NCBI GenBank assembly: GCA_946480815.1
Contig: CAMLLB010000004.1
Location: 69,908-133,907 of the forward strand
DNA from: an uncultured Flavobacteriales bacterium
Lineage (GTDB): Bacteria > Bacteroidota > Bacteroidia > Flavobacteriales > Crocinitomicaceae
DNA: 64,000 nucleotides
Direction: 5' to 3'
Part shown: one piece after another, positions 9,196 through 16,462 of the stretch
Layout: every line of letters starts with the position of its first letter
Position numbering within the stretch: the first letter of the stretch is position 1
Notes under the pieces: generated by a model
What the model saw: only the letters and a program-made list of their open reading frames with translations
Databases searched by the model: none
Told to the model about the DNA's origin: nothing
Translations under genes and position numbers: made by a program

Positions 9196-10095
9196 TTAAA
9201 AGTAACCTCCTTTTTTCCTGTCTTCCATTGCTGCTTCAGAAATCCGGTCATCCATTCGCGTAGCACCGCGTTCGGAGATCTTTGCTTCTTTCAGTTCTGC
9301 AATGATATCATCTACCGTGTATGCTTCACTTTCAACAGCGGCCGTGCATGTCATATCGCCAACTGTCCGATAACGGACTCTTTTATTCACAATTTGGTCG
9401 TTCTCATCCAGGTTCAAAAATTCATTATTGGCCATTAATTGCCCGTGTTCTGTTAGTACACATTCACGTTCATGAGTAAAATAAATTTCAGGCAAGCGGA
9501 TATTTTCGCGTTTGATGTAGTTCCACACATCTAATTCGGTCCAGTTGCTAATCGGGAATACGCGCACATTTTCTCCTTTATCGATCTTTCCGTTGTAGAT
9601 ACTCCACAATTCCGGCCGTTGCAACTTCGGGTCCCATTGACCAAACTCGTCACGCACCGAAAAAACACGTTCTTTCGCCCGCGCCTTTTCCTCATCTCTC
9701 CTGGCTCCACCAATACAGGCATCAAACTCAAACTCTTCAATCACATCCAATAAAGTATAGGTTTGCAAAGCATTTCTACTTGGAAATTTCCCCTTTGCAT
9801 CCTGCAATTTCTTCCGGACAATCGTATCCCCGACATTTCGGACAATTAACTGTTCTCCCAATTCGGCTGCCAGGGCATCTCTAAAATCCAATGCTTCCTT
9901 GAAATTATGTCCTGTATCTACGTGAACCAATGGAAACGGGAACTTACCCGGCTTAAAAGCCTTCAATGCCAAATGCACCAGGCAAATACTGTCTTTTCCC
10001 CCGGAGAATAATAAAGCGGGACGATCAAATTGTCCGGCAACTTCCCTGAGGATATAAATGGCTTCCGCCTCTAATTCGTCTAAATAATCTTTCAT
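9196..10095 (-). CDS. cysD: Sulfate adenylyltransferase subunit 2
   Basis: Catalytic subunit of ATP sulfurylase, 299 residues, the normal CysD length. The PP-loop ATP pyrophosphatase motif is SGGKDS (31-36). The conserved segments GGARRDEEKARAKERVFS and the C-terminal ATRMDDRISEAAMEDRKK are as expected. Together with CysN it makes APS in the cytosol, the first committed step of assimilatory sulfate reduction. Spacers of about 80 bases on both sides are AT-rich and contain inverted repeats, unlike the tight junctions further upstream in the operon. Confidence 0.96.
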   Translation of the reverse strand: MKDYLDELEAEAIYILREVAGQFDRPALLFSGGKDSICLVHLALKAFKPGKFPFPLVHVDTGHNFKEALDFRDALAAELGEQLIVRNVGDTIVRKKLQDAKGKFPSRNALQTYTLLDVIEEFEFDACIGGARRDEEKARAKERVFSVRDEFGQWDPKLQRPELWSIYNGKIDKGENVRVFPISNWTELDVWNYIKRENIRLPEIYFTHERECVLTEHGQLMANNEFLNLDENDQIVNKRVRYRTVGDMTCTAAVESEAYTVDDIIAELKEAKISERGATRMDDRISEAAMEDRKKGGYF

Positions 10096-10105
10096 TTTTT
10101 AGTTA

Positions 10106-10179
10106 TTAGTAATCAGGCAACAGGCAATAGTGAAATGATGTAGGCAACTATTGCCTCTTCACTATTTGCTATTTACTAA
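10106..10179. repeat. Intra-operon inverted repeats with two alternative pairings
   Basis: Between cysH and cysD, the segment containing GGCAATAGTGAA (10123-10134) can pair either with CTATTGCC (10148-10155) or with TTCACTATT (10158-10166). An outer TTAGTAA/TTACTAA pair (10106-10112, 10173-10179) extends the second fold. The right arm overlaps the cysH stop codon. It may be an mRNA-processing or stability hairpin. Confidence 0.5.
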
Positions 10180-10862
10180 TTATGTAATCCACATTCTTTT
10201 TTGGAACTGTCTTCCCACCACCATCTGCCGGCACGAAAGGGTTCTCCTTCCTTGATAGCACGGGTGCAAGGCTGACATCCCAAACTTACAAATCCGCGAT
10301 CCTGTAACACATTATACGGCACATTGTATTGTTTAATGTATTCCTTTACTTCCTCCAAACTCCAGTTTGCCAATGGATTCACTTTCACTATCAGTCGTTG
10401 TTCGTCCCATTCGACCAATTCCAGGTTTGCCCGGTTCTCCGAATGGTCTGCCCGAAGTCCGGTGATCCAGACATCTACTCCTTCCAGGGCGCGATTCAAA
10501 GGTTCCACTTTGCGAATAAAACAGCATTCCTTCCTGTTCTCAAGCGATTCATAGAAACTGATCGGTCCTTTTTGAGTGACCAATTCCTGTACAGCCTGAT
10601 AATCCGGGAAATAAACTTCCAGGTTCTTTCCATACCGTTGGCGCGTAGATTCGATGACACTGTATGTTTCGGGAAATAAACGACCTGTATCCAACGTAAA
10701 TATGCGTATTGGTAAGTCCCGGGAATAAATGGCATGTGTCACCACCTGGTCTTCCCAACTCAAACTGGATGAAAAGGCAATCCTTACTCCTTCCAGAGAA
10801 GCAAGTTGAGCCAAATAATCCTCCAAACCAGTGTAGCTTATTTCTTTTATTTTCTCAATCAT
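10176..10862 (-). CDS. cysH: APS (adenylylsulfate) reductase, thioredoxin-dependent
   Basis: Reduces activated sulfate to sulfite, 228 residues. It carries Cys113-Cys114 (ECCFIRKVEPL) and Cys196/Cys199 (GCQPCT), the CC...CxxC pattern that binds a [4Fe-4S] cluster in APS reductases and is missing from enterobacterial PAPS reductases. The catalytic cysteine is Cys224 in the C-terminal KKECGLH. Absence of an APS kinase gene in the operon agrees with APS as substrate. It starts 5 bases after the stop of the siroheme/TSUP fusion gene, so the two are probably translationally close. Regulation should follow the leader at the head of the operon. Confidence 0.93.
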   Translation of the reverse strand: MIEKIKEISYTGLEDYLAQLASLEGVRIAFSSSLSWEDQVVTHAIYSRDLPIRIFTLDTGRLFPETYSVIESTRQRYGKNLEVYFPDYQAVQELVTQKGPISFYESLENRKECCFIRKVEPLNRALEGVDVWITGLRADHSENRANLELVEWDEQRLIVKVNPLANWSLEEVKEYIKQYNVPYNVLQDRGFVSLGCQPCTRAIKEGEPFRAGRWWWEDSSKKECGLHN

Positions 10863-10867
10863 TCTTC

Positions 10868-12349
10868 TTAAAATAATACCGTTAAAAAGTTGCGTAAACT
10901 AACAATCACCACTACAATTCCGACAAATAACATCATCGCTTTGATATTCAATTTGGATGCTAAATAAGCGGCAATCGGTGCGGCACAAACTCCTCCTAAA
11001 ATCAGCCCCAAAACAGGCTGCCAAACATTGGTCGTTCCAATCACTGTGAAAAAAGTGAAGGAACTTGCCAATGAAACAAAGAATTCGGCAAGGTTCACAG
11101 ATCCGACAATCATTCTGGGGTGTTTTCCACGAGCAATCAGAGTTGATGAAACAACGGGTCCCCAGCCACCGCCGCCAATTGAATCCAGGAATCCGCCTAA
11201 GAGGCCCAACCATCCGACTTTGGTTACTTTTTTCCGGACTTGTTTCTTACGCACTACTTTGTAAACGATCAATCCTCCCAGAATCAGCGTGTACAAACTC
11301 ACTGTCGGTTTTATGATATTGTTGAATGCTTCAAATTCCGACAAAATGTACGCACCGATAATTGCCCCCAGCACACCCGGAAGTAAAATGGATTTGAACA
11401 AACGGTTATTGACATTCCCAAAACGCAAGTGCATGATTCCTGAAACCCCACTGGTGAAAATCTCGGACGCATGGACCGACATGCTTGAAATTGCCGGTGA
11501 AATCCCATAGGATAATAAAAAGGTCGTTGCACTCACTCCATATGCCATTCCTAAAGCACCATCGATCATTTGTGCAATAAATCCCGCTAACATGAAATAT
11601 GCGAAATCAATTGTCAAAGAATCCATCAATTCAGTGGTGGAATTCCAAATGCTTTCGGGTGGAATTAATGAAAAAATCAGATGACCGGTTAACATGATTC
11701 CCAATATCCCAAATAAATAGGCGCTTACTTTCCAGGGAGAAATGAAATACCAGGGCCTTTCGGCTCTGAGGACCAATCCTTGTGTAGCCCGGTTCATTTT
11801 TTTTACTTTCCGGTTAAAATCGCCTTTCAGAAAGTTCCGGAATTCATTCAGATGAATGGCCGAGTCGTTCAGTTCGTCCGGTAAGTTTTCTTCCAGGATC
11901 TCTTTCAGGCGTTTAGCCAAAGTCGGTGATTTGCCGTTCGTCGAAATACCGATCTTCAAATGACCTTTTTTTACAACCGATGCCAGGTAAAACGTACACA
12001 ATTCCGGTTTATCTGCCGCATTGTATAAAATTCCCGCATCGTTTGCCAGGTTCATGATCTGCTCCGAAAGCTCCGGATCGTTAACCGCCGTAATGATCAA
12101 TTGTTTGCCTTCAATATCCGTTTTTTCGAAATCGCGTACTTCCAGGTATACGGTCTCATGCCGTTCTGCAAAATCAATGAACGCATCCGAATATTCACGC
12201 GCAACAACTGTTACTTGCGTTTCAGGTGAGTTCAGAAGCAAAGCCTTTAATTTTTCCAGTCCCACTTTTCCACCACCGACCAATAAGACCTGCAATTCAT
12301 GTGTTTTCAAAAACACCGGAAATAGTTCATTGCTGTTCGCCTCTCTCAT
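10868..12349 (-). CDS. Fusion of siroheme-synthase dehydrogenase domain with TSUP (TauE/SafE) permease
   Basis: A 493-residue two-part protein. Residues 1-195 are a CysG-N/Met8p-like precorrin-2 dehydrogenase: Rossmann motif LLVGGGKVGLEK (22-33), TAVNDPELS, then NAADKPELCTF and the helical tail. This part makes sirohydrochlorin for siroheme, and Met8p-like domains can also insert iron. From about 205 to 493 the chain becomes a polytopic membrane protein of the TSUP family (for example FAYFMLAGFIAQMIDGALGM, and a second half with GGFLDSIGGGGWGP), the family of sulfite/organosulfonate exporters. The start codon overlaps the cobA stop by four bases (ATGA). The fusion ties cofactor synthesis for sulfite reductase to a sulfur-anion permease at the membrane; whether it moves sulfite out or sulfate in is not clear. 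Confidence 0.9.
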   Translation of the reverse strand: MREANSNELFPVFLKTHELQVLLVGGGKVGLEKLKALLLNSPETQVTVVAREYSDAFIDFAERHETVYLEVRDFEKTDIEGKQLIITAVNDPELSEQIMNLANDAGILYNAADKPELCTFYLASVVKKGHLKIGISTNGKSPTLAKRLKEILEENLPDELNDSAIHLNEFRNFLKGDFNRKVKKMNRATQGLVLRAERPWYFISPWKVSAYLFGILGIMLTGHLIFSLIPPESIWNSTTELMDSLTIDFAYFMLAGFIAQMIDGALGMAYGVSATTFLLSYGISPAISSMSVHASEIFTSGVSGIMHLRFGNVNNRLFKSILLPGVLGAIIGAYILSEFEAFNNIIKPTVSLYTLILGGLIVYKVVRKKQVRKKVTKVGWLGLLGGFLDSIGGGGWGPVVSSTLIARGKHPRMIVGSVNLAEFFVSLASSFTFFTVIGTTNVWQPVLGLILGGVCAAPIAAYLASKLNIKAMMLFVGIVVVIVSLRNFLTVLF

Positions 12350-13113
12350 GAAAAACAGATTGAATCGGATATGATCTTATTGAACTTTCCAGCAAATGAA
12401 ACCACTTCCCCAATCACAATCACTCCCGGTCCTTTTGCCTGTGCTTTCCGGTATCGTTCCGAAATTGTTTCAATCGTTCCAACAATGATTTCCTGGTCCG
12501 GTAAAGAGCCATTGCAGATGATTGCTGCCGGAACAGATGATTTTGCATGCTCCCGGAATAAGTTTGTGATCTGTTCTATCTGACTCAAACCCATTAAAAT
12601 AATGATCGTTGCATTCAGTGAAGTTGCCTTCTTTAATTCAGGGTTCAAGGTCCCATCTGCCAAAGTAGCCGATAAAACGTAAAAAGAATTGCTTACTCCC
12701 CGGTGTGTAACCGGAATATTTGCCAGGGCAGGAACTGAAATCGAACTGGAAATCCCCGGAATTACCTCCGTTGGAATCCCATGCTGTTGTGCAAACTGAA
12801 TTTCTTCCATTCCTCTTCCGAAAACAAAGGAATCTCCTCCTTTCAAACGAACCACGTGACCTAACTCATTTGCCGTGTCAACCAAAAGCTTGTTGATCTG
12901 CTCTTGCTCAAATGCCTTAAATCCTCTTCGCTTACCCACAAAGATCTTTTTTGCAGTGGGAGCATATGTCAGCAATTCTTCGTTTACCAGGGCATCATAG
13001 AGAACTGCATCTGCCTTTTTCAAGCGATTCAAACCTTTTACAGAAATCAGCTCAATATCTCCCGGACCTGCACCAACAAGCGAAATCCGTGGAATTTGTA
13101 TAATCTGTTTCAT
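12346..13113 (-). CDS. cobA: Uroporphyrinogen-III C-methyltransferase
   Basis: SAM-dependent methyltransferase (SUMT) converting uroporphyrinogen III to precorrin-2, the entry step to siroheme; 255 residues, typical length. Signatures are SLVGAGPGDIELIS (about 11-24), RLKGGDSFVFGRG and the THRGVSNS segment, with GPGVIVIGEVV near the end. It provides the substrate for the dehydrogenase half of the next gene, which it overlaps by 4 bases. Since siroheme is the cofactor of the sulfite reductase encoded just upstream, the three genes form a functional block. Confidence 0.95.
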   Translation of the reverse strand: MKQIIQIPRISLVGAGPGDIELISVKGLNRLKKADAVLYDALVNEELLTYAPTAKKIFVGKRRGFKAFEQEQINKLLVDTANELGHVVRLKGGDSFVFGRGMEEIQFAQQHGIPTEVIPGISSSISVPALANIPVTHRGVSNSFYVLSATLADGTLNPELKKATSLNATIIILMGLSQIEQITNLFREHAKSSVPAAIICNGSLPDQEIIVGTIETISERYRKAQAKGPGVIVIGEVVSFAGKFNKIISDSICFS

Positions 13114-13138
13114 TTTTCTTGTAATTAATTTCCTTCGT

Positions 13139-13160
13139 TGAACGCGCTAACGCTTGTTCA
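13139..13160. repeat. Short palindrome with GCGCTAACGC core between sir and cobA
   Basis: TGAAC...GTTCA arms surround GCGCTAACGCTTG. The same core occurs in a hairpin at 46631-46653, and a degenerate copy near 59527-59540. It looks like a small dispersed intergenic repeat. Confidence 0.45.
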
Positions 13161-13164
13161 GTTT

Positions 13165-15270
13165 TCAATCAGCCTTAGCTGATTTCTTCTTCAATTTTGT
13201 TAGTACTTCATTTACTTCATCCAGGTATGTTTTTGCAACCGTTTCAGAAGCTTTCTCCTTGTTAATCTTTAAGATCAATTCACTGAAAGGGTTTGTTTCG
13301 GAAAATCCGAAATCAGCGCCAAGATGTGTATCAAAATCCATCAGGATTCCCTGCTGTGTATTACAACGAATTCCCCTTTCGATCAATTTGGCTTTTGCTG
13401 CATGAATTCCCGCTGCATAGGCATAATAAACAGCATCCGCAAAACGTGATTCCCGAAATGCTTCCGTTGCAGCATCCCATTTTTCTTCCGCATCGGAAAA
13501 CAAGGTTGCCACCAGGTCAATGATTACACCCGCACATTCCCCAACTCCGATTGCCGTTGCGAAACGTTCATCTTGTCCCCAATCCAGGTATTCTTCCGGA
13601 AGAATTTCTTCCAGGTCTGTTAATGGCTTCAGTAAATTGTAGAAATACGTGTTTCCCTGCCGATCGAAATAATCATTGAAGGTTTCTTCATTATCATGGA
13701 ATTCCAGGAAATCGTCCAATAGCAATCGGACCACTTTCAAAATCCGTTTACTAGGAACTTTGATTACTTTTTCCGCAATTCTTCCGGTTCCTGCTCCGGT
13801 TTTTCCCCCGCCAAGCAATACCTGTAAAGCCGGCAAAGTTCCTTCCTTTGTTTTGATCGAGCTTCCATGAAATCCGATTTGTGCCAGACCATGTTGTCCG
13901 CAGGAATTCATACATCCGCTGATCTTGATCGAAATACCGGTTTCTTCTATCAATTTCGGATAGTTGATCCGGATAAATGATTCCAGTTCCAAAGCCACAT
14001 TGGTACTGTTCGAAATTCCCAGATTACAGGTATCCGTTCCCGGACAAGCAGTTATGTCCGTCAATCCTCCGTAACCCGACTCGATCAGGTTTAACTGGGA
14101 AAGCTGTGAATAAACCGTCTGCAATTGCTCCGGTTTGACTCCGCGCAACTGAATATTCTGATTGATCGTGAAACGCAATTCAGGGAGTCCCAGGCTATCC
14201 AGTAAATAAGCCAATGAACGCGCCTGGTCCGTATAAAAATCTCCCAGTGGAACTTTGATATAAACTGCCAGATATCCTTTCTGCTTTTGTTGGAATACGT
14301 TGGTTTTTATCCACTGATCGTAAACCGGATCATTCATAAATAATCCATTGAAATCAACTGATTCAAGTTCCTGATATTCAAAATCATTCACTTCTATTAG
14401 TTGATCTTTCTCCGGGTCAAATTGAATAGCTGATTTCTCCTGGTCCACCAATTCCAAAAATGCTTCCAACCCGATTTTTGAGATCAAATACTTCATGCGG
14501 GCTTTATTTCTGCTGTTCCGTTCTCCATGCCGGTCGAAAATGCGAATGGAAGCTTCAATAAAAGGGATGATCTCTGTTGCAGGAAGAAATTCATAAGCCG
14601 CATGAGCAAGGAAAGGTTGCGCTCCAAGTCCGCCGCCAATCAGAACTTTAAATCCTCTTACTTCCTGTTCTATGCGCGGAATGAATCCGAAATCGTGGAT
14701 AAACGTAAGCGCATCATCCTTGTCGTCCGAGCTAAAAGCAATTTTGATCTTCCTCCCTAATTCCTGTCCGAATGGCTTTCGCAGGAAATACCGGAATACT
14801 TGCTCTGCGTATGGTGTTACATCAAACAATTCCTCCGGATTGATCCCGGCATTATCACTTGCCGTTACATTTCTTACCGTATTTCCACATGCTTCCCGAA
14901 GCGTTACATCGTCTTTTTCCAGATCAGCCCACAATTGCGGTGTTCTGTCCAGCGAAACATGATGGATCTGTATGTCCTGCCGCGTGGTTATATGCAAACG
15001 CCCGGTACTGTATTCGTCACTGACCTGCGCAATTCTGCGCAATTGTCCGGAAGTTACTTTTCCGTAAGGCAATTTGATACGGATCATTTGAACTCCCAAC
15101 TGACGTTGTCCGTATACACCACGAGCCAGGCGCAGGGAGCGGAATTTATCGTCGGGGATTTTACCATCTTTGAATGCGGCAATTTTTTCTCCCAGTTCCA
15201 GGATATCCTTTTCGACAAGCAATTTCTTTGCGCCGACCTGGTATTCGTATGCTGTTCTGAAACTTTCCAT
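13165..15270 (-). CDS. Siroheme [4Fe-4S] sulfite (nitrite) reductase with C-terminal HEPN-like domain
   Basis: Six-electron reductase, 701 residues. The two ferredoxin-like half domains and siroheme domains of the sulfite/nitrite reductase family are seen (RLARGVYGQRQLGVQMIR, GRLHITTRQDIQIHH). The cluster/siroheme ligands are Cys409 and Cys415 (ACPGTDTCNLG) plus Cys453 and Cys457 (CMNSCGQHG). The operon context (cysHDN, siroheme synthesis) argues for sulfite to sulfide rather than nitrite. About 130 extra C-terminal residues (roughly 570-701) form a helical domain resembling HEPN (DAVYYAYAAGIHAAKAKLIERG), not present in classical enzymes. No flavoprotein partner is encoded, so electrons probably come from ferredoxin. 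The start is 2 bases from the aldo/keto reductase stop. Confidence 0.9.
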   Translation of the reverse strand: MESFRTAYEYQVGAKKLLVEKDILELGEKIAAFKDGKIPDDKFRSLRLARGVYGQRQLGVQMIRIKLPYGKVTSGQLRRIAQVSDEYSTGRLHITTRQDIQIHHVSLDRTPQLWADLEKDDVTLREACGNTVRNVTASDNAGINPEELFDVTPYAEQVFRYFLRKPFGQELGRKIKIAFSSDDKDDALTFIHDFGFIPRIEQEVRGFKVLIGGGLGAQPFLAHAAYEFLPATEIIPFIEASIRIFDRHGERNSRNKARMKYLISKIGLEAFLELVDQEKSAIQFDPEKDQLIEVNDFEYQELESVDFNGLFMNDPVYDQWIKTNVFQQKQKGYLAVYIKVPLGDFYTDQARSLAYLLDSLGLPELRFTINQNIQLRGVKPEQLQTVYSQLSQLNLIESGYGGLTDITACPGTDTCNLGISNSTNVALELESFIRINYPKLIEETGISIKISGCMNSCGQHGLAQIGFHGSSIKTKEGTLPALQVLLGGGKTGAGTGRIAEKVIKVPSKRILKVVRLLLDDFLEFHDNEETFNDYFDRQGNTYFYNLLKPLTDLEEILPEEYLDWGQDERFATAIGVGECAGVIIDLVATLFSDAEEKWDAATEAFRESRFADAVYYAYAAGIHAAKAKLIERGIRCNTQQGILMDFDTHLGADFGFSETNPFSELILKINKEKASETVAKTYLDEVNEVLTKLKKKSAKAD

Positions 15271-15272
15271 GG

Positions 15273-16151
15273 CTATTTTGTGGCGTTATAGAGGTAATAC
15301 CATTCTTCGCGTGAAAGTTCAAACGAATGCGCTGTTGCAGCATTTTGAATGCGGCGTTTTTCTTTACTGCCTATAATTGGGAGTGCTCCCAACTTATTGA
15401 GCCAGGCAACAGCTACCTGTTCCACATTTGCTTCGTATTTCTTACCGATTTCTACCAAGGCCAATCGCAATTTCACTGCCTGAGCATCTTCCCCCAATAA
15501 AATACGTCCGTCCGCTAAAGGAGAAAACGCCATTGCCCGACTGTGCTGTTCACGGATAAAATCGAAACGGCCGTCATGCAGCGCTTCCGTTTGCAGTAAG
15601 TTCAACTCCAGATGATTGGTGATGATGGGTTGTGAAAGCGATGACGACAAAAGCCGTTGCTGAAACACATTGAAATTCGATACACCGATATAAGAAATCT
15701 TCCCGCTTCGCTGTAATTTCAATAAGGCAGAAGCTGTTTCCTCAAAGTTTGACAGAAAATCAAAATTCTCCAGGATCAAAATATCGATCTTTTCCCTGTT
15801 CAAACGGGTCAAAGATTGCTCTACACTTTTGGTCAGATATTGCGGGCTCAAATCGTAATAAATTCCGCTTCCATGAGAACCTGAATATTCACGTAAACCT
15901 ACTTTTTTCGATAAAACCAATTCCGACTGATCGATCGATTTTGATCCAATCAACTTTCCGAATTGTGTTTCCAATTCACTTGCTCCGTGGCTCGGGCTCA
16001 GATCATAGGTATCGATCCCCAATTCCCTTGTAAACAAAACCACCTCTTCAAATTTCCGGGTATCCAGGAGATCTTCTTCGGTCCAGCGCCAAAAACCGTA
16101 AATTGCAGCTGAAACTCGTGGACCGTATTCATTGATATATACTTTTTTCAT
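15273..16151 (-). CDS. Aldo/keto reductase, first gene of the sulfate operon
   Basis: NADPH-dependent oxidoreductase of the aldo/keto reductase superfamily, 292 residues folding as a TIM barrel. Family marks are DTYDLSPSHGASE with the catalytic Asp/Tyr region, YIGVSNFNVFQQ, AFSPLADGRIL and the C-terminal nucleotide-binding ALPIIGSKEKRRI. It lies downstream of the Cys-leader attenuator and 2 bases ahead of the sulfite reductase gene, so it is almost certainly co-transcribed with sulfate reduction. Its substrate and why it is regulated with sulfur genes are unknown; a detoxifying or cofactor-related role is only a guess. Confidence 0.9.
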   Translation of the reverse strand: MKKVYINEYGPRVSAAIYGFWRWTEEDLLDTRKFEEVVLFTRELGIDTYDLSPSHGASELETQFGKLIGSKSIDQSELVLSKKVGLREYSGSHGSGIYYDLSPQYLTKSVEQSLTRLNREKIDILILENFDFLSNFEETASALLKLQRSGKISYIGVSNFNVFQQRLLSSSLSQPIITNHLELNLLQTEALHDGRFDFIREQHSRAMAFSPLADGRILLGEDAQAVKLRLALVEIGKKYEANVEQVAVAWLNKLGALPIIGSKEKRRIQNAATAHSFELSREEWYYLYNATK

Positions 16152-16201
16152 TTCTTTTTTTTAATCCCGACATTCATCGTCGGGGTAAATTCTGATTGCA
16201 A

Positions 16202-16244
16202 TAAAAAACCCTTCTCTATCCGCCGTAACGGACTGAGAAGGGTT
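16202..16244 (-). terminator. Attenuator terminator before the sulfate operon
   Basis: Read on the minus strand, AACCCTTCTC pairs perfectly over 10 bp with GAGAAGGGTT, with an inner TCCG/CGGA extension, followed directly by TTTTTT. It sits 22 bases after the leader-peptide stop and 50 bases before the first structural gene, so it must be passed for operon expression. Confidence 0.88.
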
Positions 16245-16277
16245 ATAACTCGTTGTTAATTTATTATTATACCTTCC
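16237..16277 (-). promoter_or_regulatory. Candidate antiterminator pairing
   Basis: On the minus strand, GGAAGGTATAA (16277-16267, the last codons and stop of the leader peptide) is complementary to TTATAACCCTTC (16248-16237) with a 2-base bulge. The second segment includes most of the 5' arm of the terminator, so the two structures exclude each other. A ribosome stalled at the Cys codons about 20 bases upstream would leave the first segment free and allow read-through. A ribosome reaching the stop would cover it and permit termination. Confidence 0.65.
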
Positions 16278-16344
16278 GCAGCCCCTGGCGGGACATACAA
16301 CACAGCTGCATTTGCATTTTACGCATGAAGTTTCTCTGAATCAT
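16267..16344 (-). CDS. 25-residue Cys/Met-rich leader peptide
   Basis: Small frame read toward the sulfate operon. It contains Met at 1, 7, 10, 12 and 17 and adjacent Cys15-Cys16 (MQMQLCCMSRQG), so 7 of 25 residues are sulfur amino acids. It ends in three consecutive in-frame TAA codons (16269-16261). A Bacteroidota-like promoter lies about 25 bases upstream, an intrinsic terminator 22 bases downstream, and a competing antiterminator segment overlaps the last codons. The arrangement matches classical ribosome-stalling attenuation, here probably sensing charged tRNA-Cys (and perhaps tRNA-Met). Start at 16344 is the first ATG after the promoter; internal ATGs are possible. I do not recall a named family, and none can be checked here. 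Confidence 0.78.
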   Translation of the reverse strand: MIQRNFMRKMQMQLCCMSRQGLRKV

Positions 16345-16366
16345 TGTTTGTTTTATTTTGATGATG

Positions 16367-16398
16367 CAAAGTAAACAGCTCTGTTTTAAAGCAGCAAG
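16367..16398 (-). promoter_or_regulatory. Predicted promoter of the leader and sulfate operon
   Basis: On the minus strand, CTTG (16398-16395) is followed after 20 bases by TTACTTTG (16374-16367), close to the Bacteroidota consensus TTTG / TAnnTTTG. Transcription would begin near 16360, about 15 bases before the leader ATG. Confidence 0.6.
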
Positions 16399-16418
16399 GA
16401 AAAGAGCAATTATTTTCC

Positions 16419-16444
16419 ATTACTCCTATCGGATAAGTAGGATA
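16419..16444. promoter_or_regulatory. Candidate operator, copy 1 (upstream of leader promoter)
   Basis: A 26-base imperfect dyad whose minus strand contains CCTACTTAT and ATAGGAGTA. It closely matches the site at 16927-16952 (shared CTACT...ATAGGAGT with the same spacing). It is centred about 70 bases before the predicted start of the sulfate leader, a position more typical of activation than of simple repression. Confidence 0.5.
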
Positions 16445-16462
16445 TTATTTTCAAAAAAATCA

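Noticed and set aside
16160..16181. CCCGAC/GTCGGG hairpin just before the aldo/keto reductase start
   Set aside because: No T run on the minus strand, so not a second terminator; it resembles the CCCGAT/ATCGGG palindromes seen elsewhere (39337) and is probably a small repeat.
16202..16244. Reading the hairpin as a simple terminator of the Rrf2 gene
   Set aside because: It is more than 200 bases past the Rrf2 stop and is preceded by its own promoter-like boxes and leader frame; the attenuator reading explains more, though dual use is not excluded.
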